This document shows, piece after piece, positions 1 to 8,351 of a stretch of DNA of 64,000 nt; within the stretch, counting starts at the first letter, position 1, and every line of letters begins with the position of its first letter. The stretch is from JAJPKK01 sp963807015 (GTDB lineage: Bacteria; Pseudomonadota; Alphaproteobacteria; Rhizobiales; Xanthobacteraceae). The stretch spans positions 124,001 through 188,000 of the forward strand of contig CAWEAS010000034.1 in NCBI GenBank assembly GCA_963807015.1. The letters run 5' to 3'. The notes beneath the pieces were generated by a model. That model was given only the letters and a program-made list of their open reading frames with translations, searched no databases and was not told the origin of the DNA. Made by a program: the position numbers and the translations under genes.

Positions 1-2056
1 CGCCCCAGAAGCCGCCCGACGGCATCACGATCACCTCGACCGGAGGCATCTCGCGGATGCGCAGCGAGTTGTAGGTGTCGAAGTTCGTCTGCTCGACGGC
101 GCCATCCTTTACGGTGATTTCGCCGTAGAGAAGCGCCGAGAGCCCGAACACGAACGAGCCGGACACCTGCCGCGAGATCTGCGCGGGATTGACGGCGTAG
201 CCCGGGTCGATCGCCGCCACGATGCGATGCATCTTCAGCACGCCTTGCGCACTGACCGAGACTTCGGCGCACGCCGCCACGTAGCTTGCGTGAGCCATAT
301 ACTGGGCAAGGCCGCGATAGACGCCCTGCGGTGCCGGCGTTGACCAGCCGACTTTGTCGGCCACGGCTTTGAGAACCGCGGCATGCTTCGGCTTGAGGAA
401 CTTGAGCCGGAAGGCAAGCTGATCCTGTCCGAGTGCGTGCGCGACCTCGTCGATGAAGCATTCGGTGTAGATCGCGTTGTGGTTGACGTTCACGCCCCGC
501 CAGAAACCGGCCAGCAGATGCGTGTTGCGCATCGCGTGGTCGATCAGGAGGTTCGGGAAGTTGTAGCCGAAGTTGCCTTCCGGCGAATCCGGCGTCAGCC
601 CCTGGAACACCACCGGATCCATGCCATTCGCTTGAAGGCGTTCCGGCGCAAGCGACGCCGAAATCGACTGGCCCGAAATGCGCATGTGGAAGCCGGTGAC
701 GTTGCCGGCCGCATCGATCCCTGCGGTGAGCTTAGCCTGAGTCACCGGATGGTAGCCGCAGTGCGTCATGTCCTCTTCGCGCGACCAGATCAGCTTGATC
801 GGTGTGCCCGGCATCTGCTTGGCGATCGCCACCGCCTGGCGCACGTAGTCGACCCGGCCCCGGCGACCGAAGCCGCCGCCGCACAGGAACTTGTGCACGT
901 CGCACTTGCCGATCGGCAGCCCGGATTCCTCCGATACCGCGGCCAGCGCCGCCTCGCCGTTCTGCGTCGGCCCCCACACCTCGCAGCGCTCTGCCGTGTA
1001 GAGCGCCGTCATGTTCATGGGCTCCATCGTGCAGTGGTTCTGGTAGGGGTAGTTGTAGACCGCCTCGACTTTGCGGACCGCGCCCGCCAGCGCGACCTTG
1101 GCGTCGCCGGCCTTGTTGCCGACGAAAGCGTCCGGTGCATCGAGGCCGGCCTTGAGGAAGTCGGCGATGCTGGCGCTTGAGACTTTGCCGGCCTCGCCCG
1201 GATCCCACACGATCGGAAGTGCTTCGCTCGCGGTGTGAGCGTGCCAGAACGTGTCGGCAATGACCGCAACGCCGGACTCGCCGACCGGCACCACCTTCTT
1301 GACGCCGGGCATGCCGGCGACCTTGGCGGCATCGTAGCTCTTCACCTTGCCGGTGCGGACCGGGCAGTCCCGAATGGTGGCGATGAGCATGCCCGGCATC
1401 TTGATGTCGATGCCGTAGAGCTGCTTGCCGGTTAGCTTGTCGGCGGTATCAAGGCGCTTGAGGCCTTTGCCGGCGATCGTCCAGTCCTTCGGGTCCTTGA
1501 GCGGAACCTCCTTCGGCACTTCGAGCTTGGCCGCAGCTTCGGCCACTTTGCCATAGGTCGTAGTACGCCCCGACGGCTGATGCGTGATCACGCTGTTCGC
1601 CGCTCGGCATTCGGACGCCGGCACCTTCCATTCATTGGCGGCGGCCGCGATCAACATGACGCGCGCGGCGGCGCCCGCCTCGCGCACGTATTTCTGCGAC
1701 GTGCGGATGCCGCGGCTGCCGCCGGTCGACATGTCGCCGTAGACGCGATGGCGCGCGAGGCTCTGGCCCGGTGTCGGATATTCGGTCGAGACCTTCGACC
1801 AATCGCATTCCAATTCTTCGGCTACGAGCTGGGCCAAGCCGGTGAGCGATCCCTGCCCCATCTCCGAACGTGCGATCCGGATCACGACAGTGTCGTCGGG
1901 TTTGATCACCACCCAGGCGGTAACCTCCGGCGATCCATCGGCGGCACGGACGACGTCCGGACCGAACGGCAAGCGCAGTCCGAGTGCGAGCCCGCCACCC
2001 ACGGCGGCGGTACCGACCACGAAGGAACGGCAATTCATTTTGGGCATGTAATTCAT
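1..2056 (-). CDS. iorB: Xanthine dehydrogenase-family molybdopterin-binding subunit (isoquinoline 1-oxidoreductase beta type), 3' end cut off
   Basis: The large, molybdenum-cofactor-binding subunit of a molybdenum hydroxylase. It reads open from an ATG at 2056 to the window edge (685 codons), so the C-terminus is missing. The start has an AGGAGGA ribosome site at 2061-2067 that overlaps the stop of the upstream small subunit. The N-terminus (MNYMPKMNCRSF, then a hydrophobic stretch) resembles a Tat signal but shows only one arginine. The glycine-rich CGGGFGRRG motif and the segment REMPPVEVIVMPS near the edge match the IorB family. It pairs with the 2Fe-2S subunit just upstream. The substrate could be an N-heterocycle or an aldehyde; the sequence does not decide this. 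Confidence 0.85.
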   Translation of the reverse strand, partial: MNYMPKMNCRSFVVGTAAVGGGLALGLRLPFGPDVVRAADGSPEVTAWVVIKPDDTVVIRIARSEMGQGSLTGLAQLVAEELECDWSKVSTEYPTPGQSLARHRVYGDMSTGGSRGIRTSQKYVREAGAAARVMLIAAAANEWKVPASECRAANSVITHQPSGRTTTYGKVAEAAAKLEVPKEVPLKDPKDWTIAGKGLKRLDTADKLTGKQLYGIDIKMPGMLIATIRDCPVRTGKVKSYDAAKVAGMPGVKKVVPVGESGVAVIADTFWHAHTASEALPIVWDPGEAGKVSSASIADFLKAGLDAPDAFVGNKAGDAKVALAGAVRKVEAVYNYPYQNHCTMEPMNMTALYTAERCEVWGPTQNGEAALAAVSEESGLPIGKCDVHKFLCGGGFGRRGRVDYVRQAVAIAKQMPGTPIKLIWSREEDMTHCGYHPVTQAKLTAGIDAAGNVTGFHMRISGQSISASLAPERLQANGMDPVVFQGLTPDSPEGNFGYNFPNLLIDHAMRNTHLLAGFWRGVNVNHNAIYTECFIDEVAHALGQDQLAFRLKFLKPKHAAVLKAVADKVGWSTPAPQGVYRGLAQYMAHASYVAACAEVSVSAQGVLKMHRIVAAIDPGYAVNPAQISRQVSGSFVFGLSALLYGEITVKDGAVEQTNFDTYNSLRIREMPPVEVIVMPSGGFWG

Positions 2057-2066
2057 GGCATCCTCC

Positions 2067-2516
2067 TCAAGCGTTGGCGGCGGCGTGAATGGCCGCGCGA
2101 ACTTGCTGGAAGGTGCCGCAGCGACAGATGTTCGTGATCGCGCTGTCGATGTCGGCGTCGGTCGGCTTTGACTTGTGGTTGAGGAGATCCGCAACCGCCA
2201 TGATCATGCCGGATTGACAGTAGCCGCACTGAGGTACGTCGTTCTCAAGCCAAGCTTTCTGCACCCTGTGCAGCACGCCGTTTGCGGCAAGGCCTTCGAT
2301 GGTGCCGATCTTCTTCCCGGCGACGTCGCTGACCTGAACCGAGCATGAGCGCACCGCAGCGCCGTCGATGTGAACCGTGCAGGCGCCGCATTGCGCGATG
2401 CCGCAGCCATACTTCGTGCCGGTCATGCCGAGGGTGTCACGCAGCACCCACAACAGTGGAGTATCAGGCTCCACATCGACGTTGTGGGTTTGACCATTGA
2501 CGATCAGGGTTATCAT
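2067..2516 (-). CDS. iorA: (2Fe-2S)-binding small subunit of molybdenum hydroxylase (isoquinoline 1-oxidoreductase alpha type)
   Basis: This 149-residue iron-sulfur subunit passes electrons from the molybdenum centre of the neighbouring large subunit. It has a plant-ferredoxin-type 2Fe-2S site (CGIAQCGAC followed by a later Cys) and the second helical 2Fe-2S site (QCGYCQSG and CRCGT) that define this family. I chose the ATG at 2516, with GGAGAA just upstream; an in-frame ATG at 2531 would add MGEPQ. Its stop overlaps the ribosome site of the large subunit, so the two are probably translated together. A longer open frame upstream has no family resemblance and was not used. Confidence 0.88.
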   Translation of the reverse strand: MITLIVNGQTHNVDVEPDTPLLWVLRDTLGMTGTKYGCGIAQCGACTVHIDGAAVRSCSVQVSDVAGKKIGTIEGLAANGVLHRVQKAWLENDVPQCGYCQSGMIMAVADLLNHKSKPTDADIDSAITNICRCGTFQQVRAAIHAAANA

Positions 2517-2662
2517 TTGGGGTTCTCCCATTCCATCGCCTGCGATGAGGCGAATTCGGTGAAGCGCGGGCGGGCAAGAAGCGGCAACACGCGGGCCCAG
2601 GCGCCGGCCGGACCATAGCTTATTTTTATTCCAATGAAAATTCGCAGGCTGAAAGGCAGGCG

Positions 2663-3571
2663 CTATGGCGCGCGAATCTCGCCTGCGAGAGCATCGAGCT
2701 CCAGATCGAGCCCCTGGCGCCAATCAGGCGTTGTTACGCCGAAGAGTTGCCGCAGTCGCGTCAGATCGAACCGCGAATTGGCCGGTCTCTTCGCCTTGGT
2801 CGGGTAATCAGCCGTGTTGATCGGGCTTATTGTCTCGGTCGCGAGGGCGATGCCGCGCGCCTTGAGCCCTTCCACGATCGCACTCGCAAAGCCGTGCCAG
2901 CTGGTTTCACCCGCAGCCGCGACGTTGACGACGCCGTCTGCCTCCGCGAACCGCGCGGTCGGATCGGTTTGCAACGACACCTGCAATATTCCGACGACCG
3001 CATTGGCAATCGTGCGGGCGGACGTCGGGGCACCAACCTGATCCGCGACAATGCGCAGCTCTTTGCGCTCGCCGGCTAGGCGCAAAATTGTGCGCAGGAA
3101 GTTCGTGCCCTTGGCCGCGTAGACCCAGGAGGTGCGGATAATCAGATGCGGGGCGCCCGAAGCGCGAACAGCCTCCTCGCCGGCAAGCTTGCTTGCACCG
3201 TAGACGGAGAGGGGCGCCGGATGATCATCCTCGCGCCACGGGCGCGTGCCGGCGCCGTCGAAGACATAATCGGTGGAGAAGTGAATAAGCAGCGCGCCCC
3301 GTGCCGCCGCCCAGCGGGCGAGGGCAGCAGGAGCCTCCCCATTGACCCGGAAAGCGAGGTCTCGCTCGTCCTCGGCGCGATCGACCGCGGTGTATGCGGC
3401 CGGATTGATGATCAGATCAGGCGCGAGGCGATCGAGCGTTGCGGAGATATCATCCGGCCGGGACAGATCGAGAAGCGCTCGATCGGCGGCAACAACAGAT
3501 CCGATCGGCTGCAACGGATCAACGAGCGCACGCCCGACCTGACCCGTCACCCCGGTGAGGAGGATGCGCAT
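2663..3571 (-). CDS. rfbD: dTDP-4-dehydrorhamnose reductase
   Basis: Last step of dTDP-L-rhamnose synthesis: NAD(P)H reduction of dTDP-4-dehydro-L-rhamnose. This is a 302-residue short-chain dehydrogenase with the N-terminal nucleotide-binding motif GVTGQVGRAL, the STDYVFDG segment and a YGASKLAGE catalytic Tyr/Lys motif. The ATG at 3571 overlaps the rfbC stop by one base (TGATG), supporting translational coupling. An in-frame upstream extension to 3733 lies inside rfbC and reads like out-of-frame protein, so it is rejected. The product feeds lipopolysaccharide or other surface polysaccharide synthesis. Confidence 0.93.
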   Translation of the reverse strand: MRILLTGVTGQVGRALVDPLQPIGSVVAADRALLDLSRPDDISATLDRLAPDLIINPAAYTAVDRAEDERDLAFRVNGEAPAALARWAAARGALLIHFSTDYVFDGAGTRPWREDDHPAPLSVYGASKLAGEEAVRASGAPHLIIRTSWVYAAKGTNFLRTILRLAGERKELRIVADQVGAPTSARTIANAVVGILQVSLQTDPTARFAEADGVVNVAAAGETSWHGFASAIVEGLKARGIALATETISPINTADYPTKAKRPANSRFDLTRLRQLFGVTTPDWRQGLDLELDALAGEIRAP

Positions 3572-4125
3572 CAGACCTGACCATAAATCGGCAGGGCGGC
3601 GACGTCGGCAAGGAGCGGCGCCGCGGCGTCCCGCGCCGACAAGGAGGGCGTGGCGACGCCCCACTCGATCCCGATGGCGGGATCGTTCCAACGCACCGTG
3701 ATCTCGTCGGCTGGGCTGTAGACCTCGTCGCATTTGTAGAAAAAGTCAGCACTCTCCGACAGCACGGCGAAGCCGTGCGCGAAGCCGCGCGGTATCCAGA
3801 ACTGGCGGCGGTTTTCCTCGCTCAATTCCACGGCAACATGCTGCCCAAATGTCGGGCTTCCGCGGCGCACGTCTACCGCGACGTCGAGCACCCGCCCGCG
3901 CATGACGGTGACGAGCTTGCCTTGCGCCCTTGGATTTTGCAGGTGCAAGCCGCGCAGCACGCCATAGGCGGACCGCGACAGGTTGTCCTGGACGAATGGT
4001 CCCGTGATCCCGGAAGCGGCGTAGCGATCGGCCCTGAACGTTTCGAAAAAAAAGCCCCGCAGATCGCCGAATATCTTGGGCTCGATTATGAGCACGCCCG
4101 GAATTGCGGTCGAAACAACATTCAT
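3571..4125 (-). CDS. rfbC: dTDP-4-dehydrorhamnose 3,5-epimerase
   Basis: Third enzyme of dTDP-L-rhamnose synthesis, 184 residues, the normal length for the cupin-fold RmlC family. Visible motifs are DLRGFFFETF near the start, the catalytic His region LRGLHLQNP, and IPRGFAHGFAVLS. It is the first gene of the minus-strand pair rfbC-rfbD and is divergent from rfbA-rfbB across about 100 bases, so all four rhamnose genes probably share one promoter region. Confidence 0.95.
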   Translation of the reverse strand: MNVVSTAIPGVLIIEPKIFGDLRGFFFETFRADRYAASGITGPFVQDNLSRSAYGVLRGLHLQNPRAQGKLVTVMRGRVLDVAVDVRRGSPTFGQHVAVELSEENRRQFWIPRGFAHGFAVLSESADFFYKCDEVYSPADEITVRWNDPAIGIEWGVATPSLSARDAAAPLLADVAALPIYGQV

Positions 4126-4223
4126 AAAGACGACGCCGCCCCAGGCATTAATTCATCGCGGGGCGCTTGTATAACACGCGCCATTTGCTATGAAAATTCA
4201 GTATCTGAGGGGGTTGCGTATTT
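4126..4223. promoter_or_regulatory. Divergent promoter region between rfbCD and rfbAB
   Basis: The only non-coding gap in the rhamnose cluster. It is more AT-rich than its surroundings (for example ttgtataaca and tttgctatgaaaatt on the plus strand) and must carry the start signals for both operons. A GAGGGGG ribosome site precedes the rfbA ATG. I cannot assign individual -35 and -10 boxes with confidence. Confidence 0.45.
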
Positions 4224-5126
4224 ATGAAGGGCATTATTTTAGCCGGCGGCAGCGGCTCGCGTCTTTACCCTGTGACGAACGTCGTCTCCAAGCAATTGCT
4301 GCCCGTTTTCGACAAGCCGATGATCTATTACCCGCTGTCGGTGCTCATGTTCGCCGGCATCCGGGACATCCTTGTCATCTCGACGCCCCAGGACCTGCCA
4401 TTGTTCCAGCGGTTGCTCGGCGACGGCTCGGACCTCGGGCTCCGCTTCGCCTTCGCAAGCCAGGACAAACCGCGGGGGCTCGCCGACGCATTTATCATTG
4501 GACGCGAGTTCATCGGCAAAGATCGGGTCGCGCTGATCCTCGGCGACAATATTTTTTATGGCCATGGTCTCACCGAGCAACTTGACCGGGCGACGAATCG
4601 CGAGAAGGGCGCGACCGTATTCGGCTATATCGTTAACGACCCGGCGCGGTACGGCGTCATCGAACTCGATTCGGAGGGGCGAGCGGTTTCAATCGAGGAA
4701 AAGCCGGCCCAGCCGAAGTCGAACATCGCGGTCACCGGCCTCTACTTCTACGATAACGACGTCGTCGAGATCGCCGCAGCCGTCAAGCCATCGCACCGCG
4801 GAGAGATCGAGATCACTGACGTCAACCGCGCGTATCTTGATCGCAGCGGTCTCTTCGTCGAGGTGCTGGGCCGCGGCTTCGCTTGGCTCGATACCGGCAC
4901 CCACGCTTCGCTGGTCGAGGCAAGCAGCTTCGTGCAGATCCTGGAGCAGCGGCAGGGTCTGCGGATCGCTTGCCCGGAGGAGATTGCGCTGCGGCTGGGA
5001 TATATATCGCCGCAGCAGTTCCATTTGCTGGCCCAACGCTGCGCCAAGAGCAGCTACGGCGAATACCTGCTTTCGGTCTATGATTCCGTCTCCGGAGCGA
5101 ACGCAGGAAAATCGTCATGGGTCTGA
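4224..5126 (+). CDS. rfbA: Glucose-1-phosphate thymidylyltransferase
   Basis: Makes dTDP-glucose from dTTP and glucose-1-phosphate, the entry step to dTDP-rhamnose. The protein has 300 residues, as usual for RmlA. The nucleotide-binding signature GIILAGGSGSRLYP is at residue 3, followed by the KPMIYYPLS and LGDNIFYG active-site segments and GFAWLDTGTH. The 3' end overlaps rfbB by 10 bases, indicating one transcript and coupled translation. Confidence 0.96.
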   Translation: MKGIILAGGSGSRLYPVTNVVSKQLLPVFDKPMIYYPLSVLMFAGIRDILVISTPQDLPLFQRLLGDGSDLGLRFAFASQDKPRGLADAFIIGREFIGKDRVALILGDNIFYGHGLTEQLDRATNREKGATVFGYIVNDPARYGVIELDSEGRAVSIEEKPAQPKSNIAVTGLYFYDNDVVEIAAAVKPSHRGEIEITDVNRAYLDRSGLFVEVLGRGFAWLDTGTHASLVEASSFVQILEQRQGLRIACPEEIALRLGYISPQQFHLLAQRCAKSSYGEYLLSVYDSVSGANAGKSSWV

Positions 5127-6187
5127 GCGGATCGACCATTTTCGTGACTGGCGGCGCCGGATTCATCGGATCGGCCGTCGTGCGGCACCTGCTTGACCGC
5201 ACCGATGCTTCCGTCGTGAACATCGACAAGCTCACCTATGCGGCAAATCTTTCATCGATTCCCCAGGCGCGCGGTCATCAGCGCTACGCCTTTGCCAAGG
5301 TCGACATCTGCAACGGCGCGGAACTGCGTGCCTTATTCGATCGCTACCGCCCCGACGCCGTCATGAACCTTGCGGCCGAGAGCCACGTCGATCGTTCGAT
5401 CGACGGACCGGCTGAATTCATCCAGACCAATGTCGTCGGCACCTTTACCTTGCTGCAGGAAGCGCTGCGCTATTGGCGCACGCTCGAGCCGGCGCGGCGC
5501 GACAGGTTTCGGCTGCTGCATATCTCGACGGACGAAGTCTTCGGCACACTCGGAGCCGAAGGCATGTTCACGGAAACGACGGCCTATGCGCCGAACTCGC
5601 CCTACTCCGCGAGCAAGGCGTCGTCAGACCATCTTGTCCGGGCATGGCGGGAGACTTACGGGCTGCCGACCATCGTAACCAACTGCTCCAACAACTACGG
5701 CCCGTATCATTTTCCTGAGAAGCTCATTCCGCACATCATCATCCGGGGCTTGGACGAGCAGGAATTGCCGGTCTACGGCGACGGCATGAACATCCGCGAC
5801 TGGCTGTTTGTCGAGGATCACGCCCGCGCGCTCGCACTGGTGCTGGAACGAGGACGGGTCGGCGAAACCTACAATGTCGGCGGGCGTAACGAACGTACCA
5901 ACATTCATGTGGTGCAGACCATCTGCGATATTCTCGATCGCCTCGAGCCGTGCCCCGGAGGCGCGCGACACCGGCTTATCAAGTTCGTCGATGACCGCCC
6001 GGGGCACGATCGCCGCTACGCGATCGACGCCGTTAAGATCGAGAACGAACTCGGCTGGCGCGCTGAAGAAACGTTCGAGACCGGGCTTGAGAAAACCGTG
6101 GCCTGGTACCTCGCAAACCGCGATTGGTGGCGCGACATCCTCGAACGCGGCTATCAGGCGAAACGAATCGGGATCATGAGCGGCTGA
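5117..6187 (+). CDS. rfbB: dTDP-glucose 4,6-dehydratase
   Basis: Second enzyme of dTDP-rhamnose synthesis, 356 residues, an extended short-chain dehydrogenase. It shows the NAD-binding motif VTGGAGFIGSAV, the AAESHVDRSIDGP segment, the STDEVFGTL active-site segment and the YSASKASSDH Tyr/Lys motif, all typical of RmlB. The ATG at 5117 lies inside the last codons of rfbA. Confidence 0.96.
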   Translation: MGLSGSTIFVTGGAGFIGSAVVRHLLDRTDASVVNIDKLTYAANLSSIPQARGHQRYAFAKVDICNGAELRALFDRYRPDAVMNLAAESHVDRSIDGPAEFIQTNVVGTFTLLQEALRYWRTLEPARRDRFRLLHISTDEVFGTLGAEGMFTETTAYAPNSPYSASKASSDHLVRAWRETYGLPTIVTNCSNNYGPYHFPEKLIPHIIIRGLDEQELPVYGDGMNIRDWLFVEDHARALALVLERGRVGETYNVGGRNERTNIHVVQTICDILDRLEPCPGGARHRLIKFVDDRPGHDRRYAIDAVKIENELGWRAEETFETGLEKTVAWYLANRDWWRDILERGYQAKRIGIMSG

Positions 6188-6233
6188 TTGGATGACGGCG
6201 CGGGCACACGCCGGTTACATCAGCACGTGAGGT

Positions 6234-6944
6234 TCAGCCGTCGCTGAGAATATCGAGTCCCGATTTCGACAAAAAGGCCTTGATCACCGTTTTGTCGGCC
6301 TTTTCCATCAAGGCCAGCGCCCACAACTCGAAGCGTTCGCGCTTCGCGTAAACAGGACTGAAGCCTGCTTCGACCAGGCGCTTGCCAAGGAGCGCGGAGG
6401 TAAAGCCGCTCTTGTGGGCCATGTAGACGCGACCATGCGCGATCGAAGCCGTATGGCCGTAGAGCATATCAAGCGGCGTGATCGGGCCGGCCTGCGACAC
6501 GTAGGCAACGTGATCGAGGCCCTTCTCCACGATCATCGCCGCAACCAATTCGACGTCCGGCGATGTGATCAGCGCAAACCCATCGGGTTTGAGAACGCGC
6601 CTGAATTCCTCAAGCGCGGATGCAACCTGATGGGCGTAAAGATGCTCGAGGATGTGCGAGGACCACACGGCGTCGAAGGTCCCGGGAGCGAAGGCGCTCA
6701 GGTCGGTCACCGAGCCCACGACATCCGGCCTGTTAGCGGCATCGATATCGAGACGGGTCTCCTGCCACACCTGCGGCGTGAATGCCGGATGCAGCGAGCG
6801 CGCCGATAGCGCGCCGGATCCCGCATTGAGGACCCGGCAGGTCGCGCGCGTCAGCTGCGGCGCGGCCACCGCTTGTGCTGTCATCGGCTCAGCCGCGAGC
6901 GAAAATTGCGCGTTGTCCAACGCGGGCGTCTCGGCCTCTTGCAT
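6234..6944 (-). CDS. Class I SAM-dependent methyltransferase, substrate unknown
   Basis: A 236-residue protein with the Methyltransf_11 pattern: CRVLNAGSGALSARS as the SAM-binding glycine motif, RLDIDA as the acidic strand, FDAVWSSHILEHL, and EFRRVLKPDGFALITSPD. The C-terminal third does not identify a substrate. It lies between the rhamnose genes and the heptose genes, so a sugar or glycan substrate is plausible but inferred from location only. Confidence 0.75.
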   Translation of the reverse strand: MQEAETPALDNAQFSLAAEPMTAQAVAAPQLTRATCRVLNAGSGALSARSLHPAFTPQVWQETRLDIDAANRPDVVGSVTDLSAFAPGTFDAVWSSHILEHLYAHQVASALEEFRRVLKPDGFALITSPDVELVAAMIVEKGLDHVAYVSQAGPITPLDMLYGHTASIAHGRVYMAHKSGFTSALLGKRLVEAGFSPVYAKRERFELWALALMEKADKTVIKAFLSKSGLDILSDG

Positions 6945-7142
6945 TCTAGGTTCGCCTCATCGCAGTGGGATTCCTGGCGCTCGCGACGTGCAGTCGGCAT
7001 CACAAAAGCTGATGACCTCGGATACGCCATCGGCAATCAGCGCACGAACATAGGGTCTTAGCGGTTTATGGCAAGTCGCAATCGCTGGCGGCTTTTTCTC
7101 AATGCCCGGCGGCACGCATCCGTTGCTGCGATCGTCAGAATG

Positions 7143-8336
7143 TCATCGGCCTGCGAGTGAAATCACTTTATCGTCGGTCAGAGCCGCCGTCAGATGATAG
7201 AGGCTCGATGCCGGCGCGGGCTCGCGCAACGGCCGTCCGGAAACATCGATCCGCTCAATCCACAGGCCAGGACGAACCTGCGCGAAAAGTTCGTCAAAGG
7301 CGCGGAGCGATGCGGCGAGCGCTGTTCGCGATCCCTTTTGACGTCGCGCCTCGGCTTTGAGCCGCTCCGTTTGTGGCCACAGCCGAAAGCCTGCGTCCAC
7401 AGCCGTGCCATCACTCCAGAGACTGTTCATAACAAGGCCGCGTTGCGGATCGACCGCATGCCTGTCCGCGAAGACGAGAAGCGCGTCGGACGCCGTCGTT
7501 AACCGTGGAGAAACAGCGGTCCCGAGTTGAGCAGCCCGAAGCGCATATCGGTCGAGCAGCCAAATCCATTCGTAGTGATGACCCGGCTCGACCTGGAAAC
7601 GTCCGCCCTCGCGTACCGGGGAAAGCGCGTCATCGAAGAACTCCGGCAAGGCGCCCTCCTCCGCTTGAAAGAAGCGGCCGAGGAAAATCTCCGCAAGCTC
7701 CTGCGCCCGCACAAAGAAGACATCGTCGCCGAAGGCTTCGCTCGCGGCCAACAGCGCCTCGAACAGGTGCATGTGCGGGTTCTGTCGTCGGGGCCGCGCC
7801 GGCGGGACGCTCTCGTGGTAGCCGCCGCGAGGATGAGCGAAGTTCGATGAGATGAAATCGACGAGCGTCAGTGCATCAGAGCGCAGCGCTTCCCTTCCAA
7901 CCACATCGGCCGCCGCGGAGAATGCCAGCAACACGAAAGCGTGGTCATAGAGATCGCGTGTCGTGTTGATCGGCCGATTGCCGAGATCGAAGCGCCAAGC
8001 GTAGCCGCCATCCTCGAGTCGCGCTGCGCCGCGCAAAAAATCAAGACCGAGTGCGACGGCCGCCGCGGCGCGCGGAATCCCGCAAGCCGCGGCCTTCGAG
8101 AACACGTAGGTCTGGCGCGCCCCGACGCGCAGCCGGCGAAAGTCGGCGCGGCATTCGAGGTTGTCCAAATCGAGATGCTCGTGAAAGGCTCCACGCTGCC
8201 AGTCGATGCCGTGTTCGAGCCACAGCGGCCAGGCGTGATCCTCAAGCCAGCGTGGTCCGATCGCGAGGCCGGGTCCGCCGTCGGAGCGGGCGGCGACTTG
8301 CTCCTCGCCGCAAGGTCGATCAGGCTTGGCGTCCAT
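7143..8336 (-). CDS. AGE-family sugar epimerase/isomerase
   Basis: A 397-residue protein of the N-acylglucosamine 2-epimerase / mannose isomerase fold (alpha6/alpha6 barrel). Support comes from WLEHGIDWQRGAFHEHLD near the start, RLRVGARQTYVFSKA, TRDLYDHAFVLLAF in the middle, and GHHYEWIWLLDRY towards the end, which carry the His and Arg residues typical of the family. It sits 15 bases downstream of hldE on the same strand and is probably co-transcribed with it. The exact reaction (mannose-fructose isomerisation, mannose-6-phosphate isomerisation or 2-epimerisation) cannot be read from the sequence. Confidence 0.8.
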   Translation of the reverse strand: MDAKPDRPCGEEQVAARSDGGPGLAIGPRWLEDHAWPLWLEHGIDWQRGAFHEHLDLDNLECRADFRRLRVGARQTYVFSKAAACGIPRAAAAVALGLDFLRGAARLEDGGYAWRFDLGNRPINTTRDLYDHAFVLLAFSAAADVVGREALRSDALTLVDFISSNFAHPRGGYHESVPPARPRRQNPHMHLFEALLAASEAFGDDVFFVRAQELAEIFLGRFFQAEEGALPEFFDDALSPVREGGRFQVEPGHHYEWIWLLDRYALRAAQLGTAVSPRLTTASDALLVFADRHAVDPQRGLVMNSLWSDGTAVDAGFRLWPQTERLKAEARRQKGSRTALAASLRAFDELFAQVRPGLWIERIDVSGRPLREPAPASSLYHLTAALTDDKVISLAGR

Positions 8337-8351
8337 CGTCGGACGACCGCG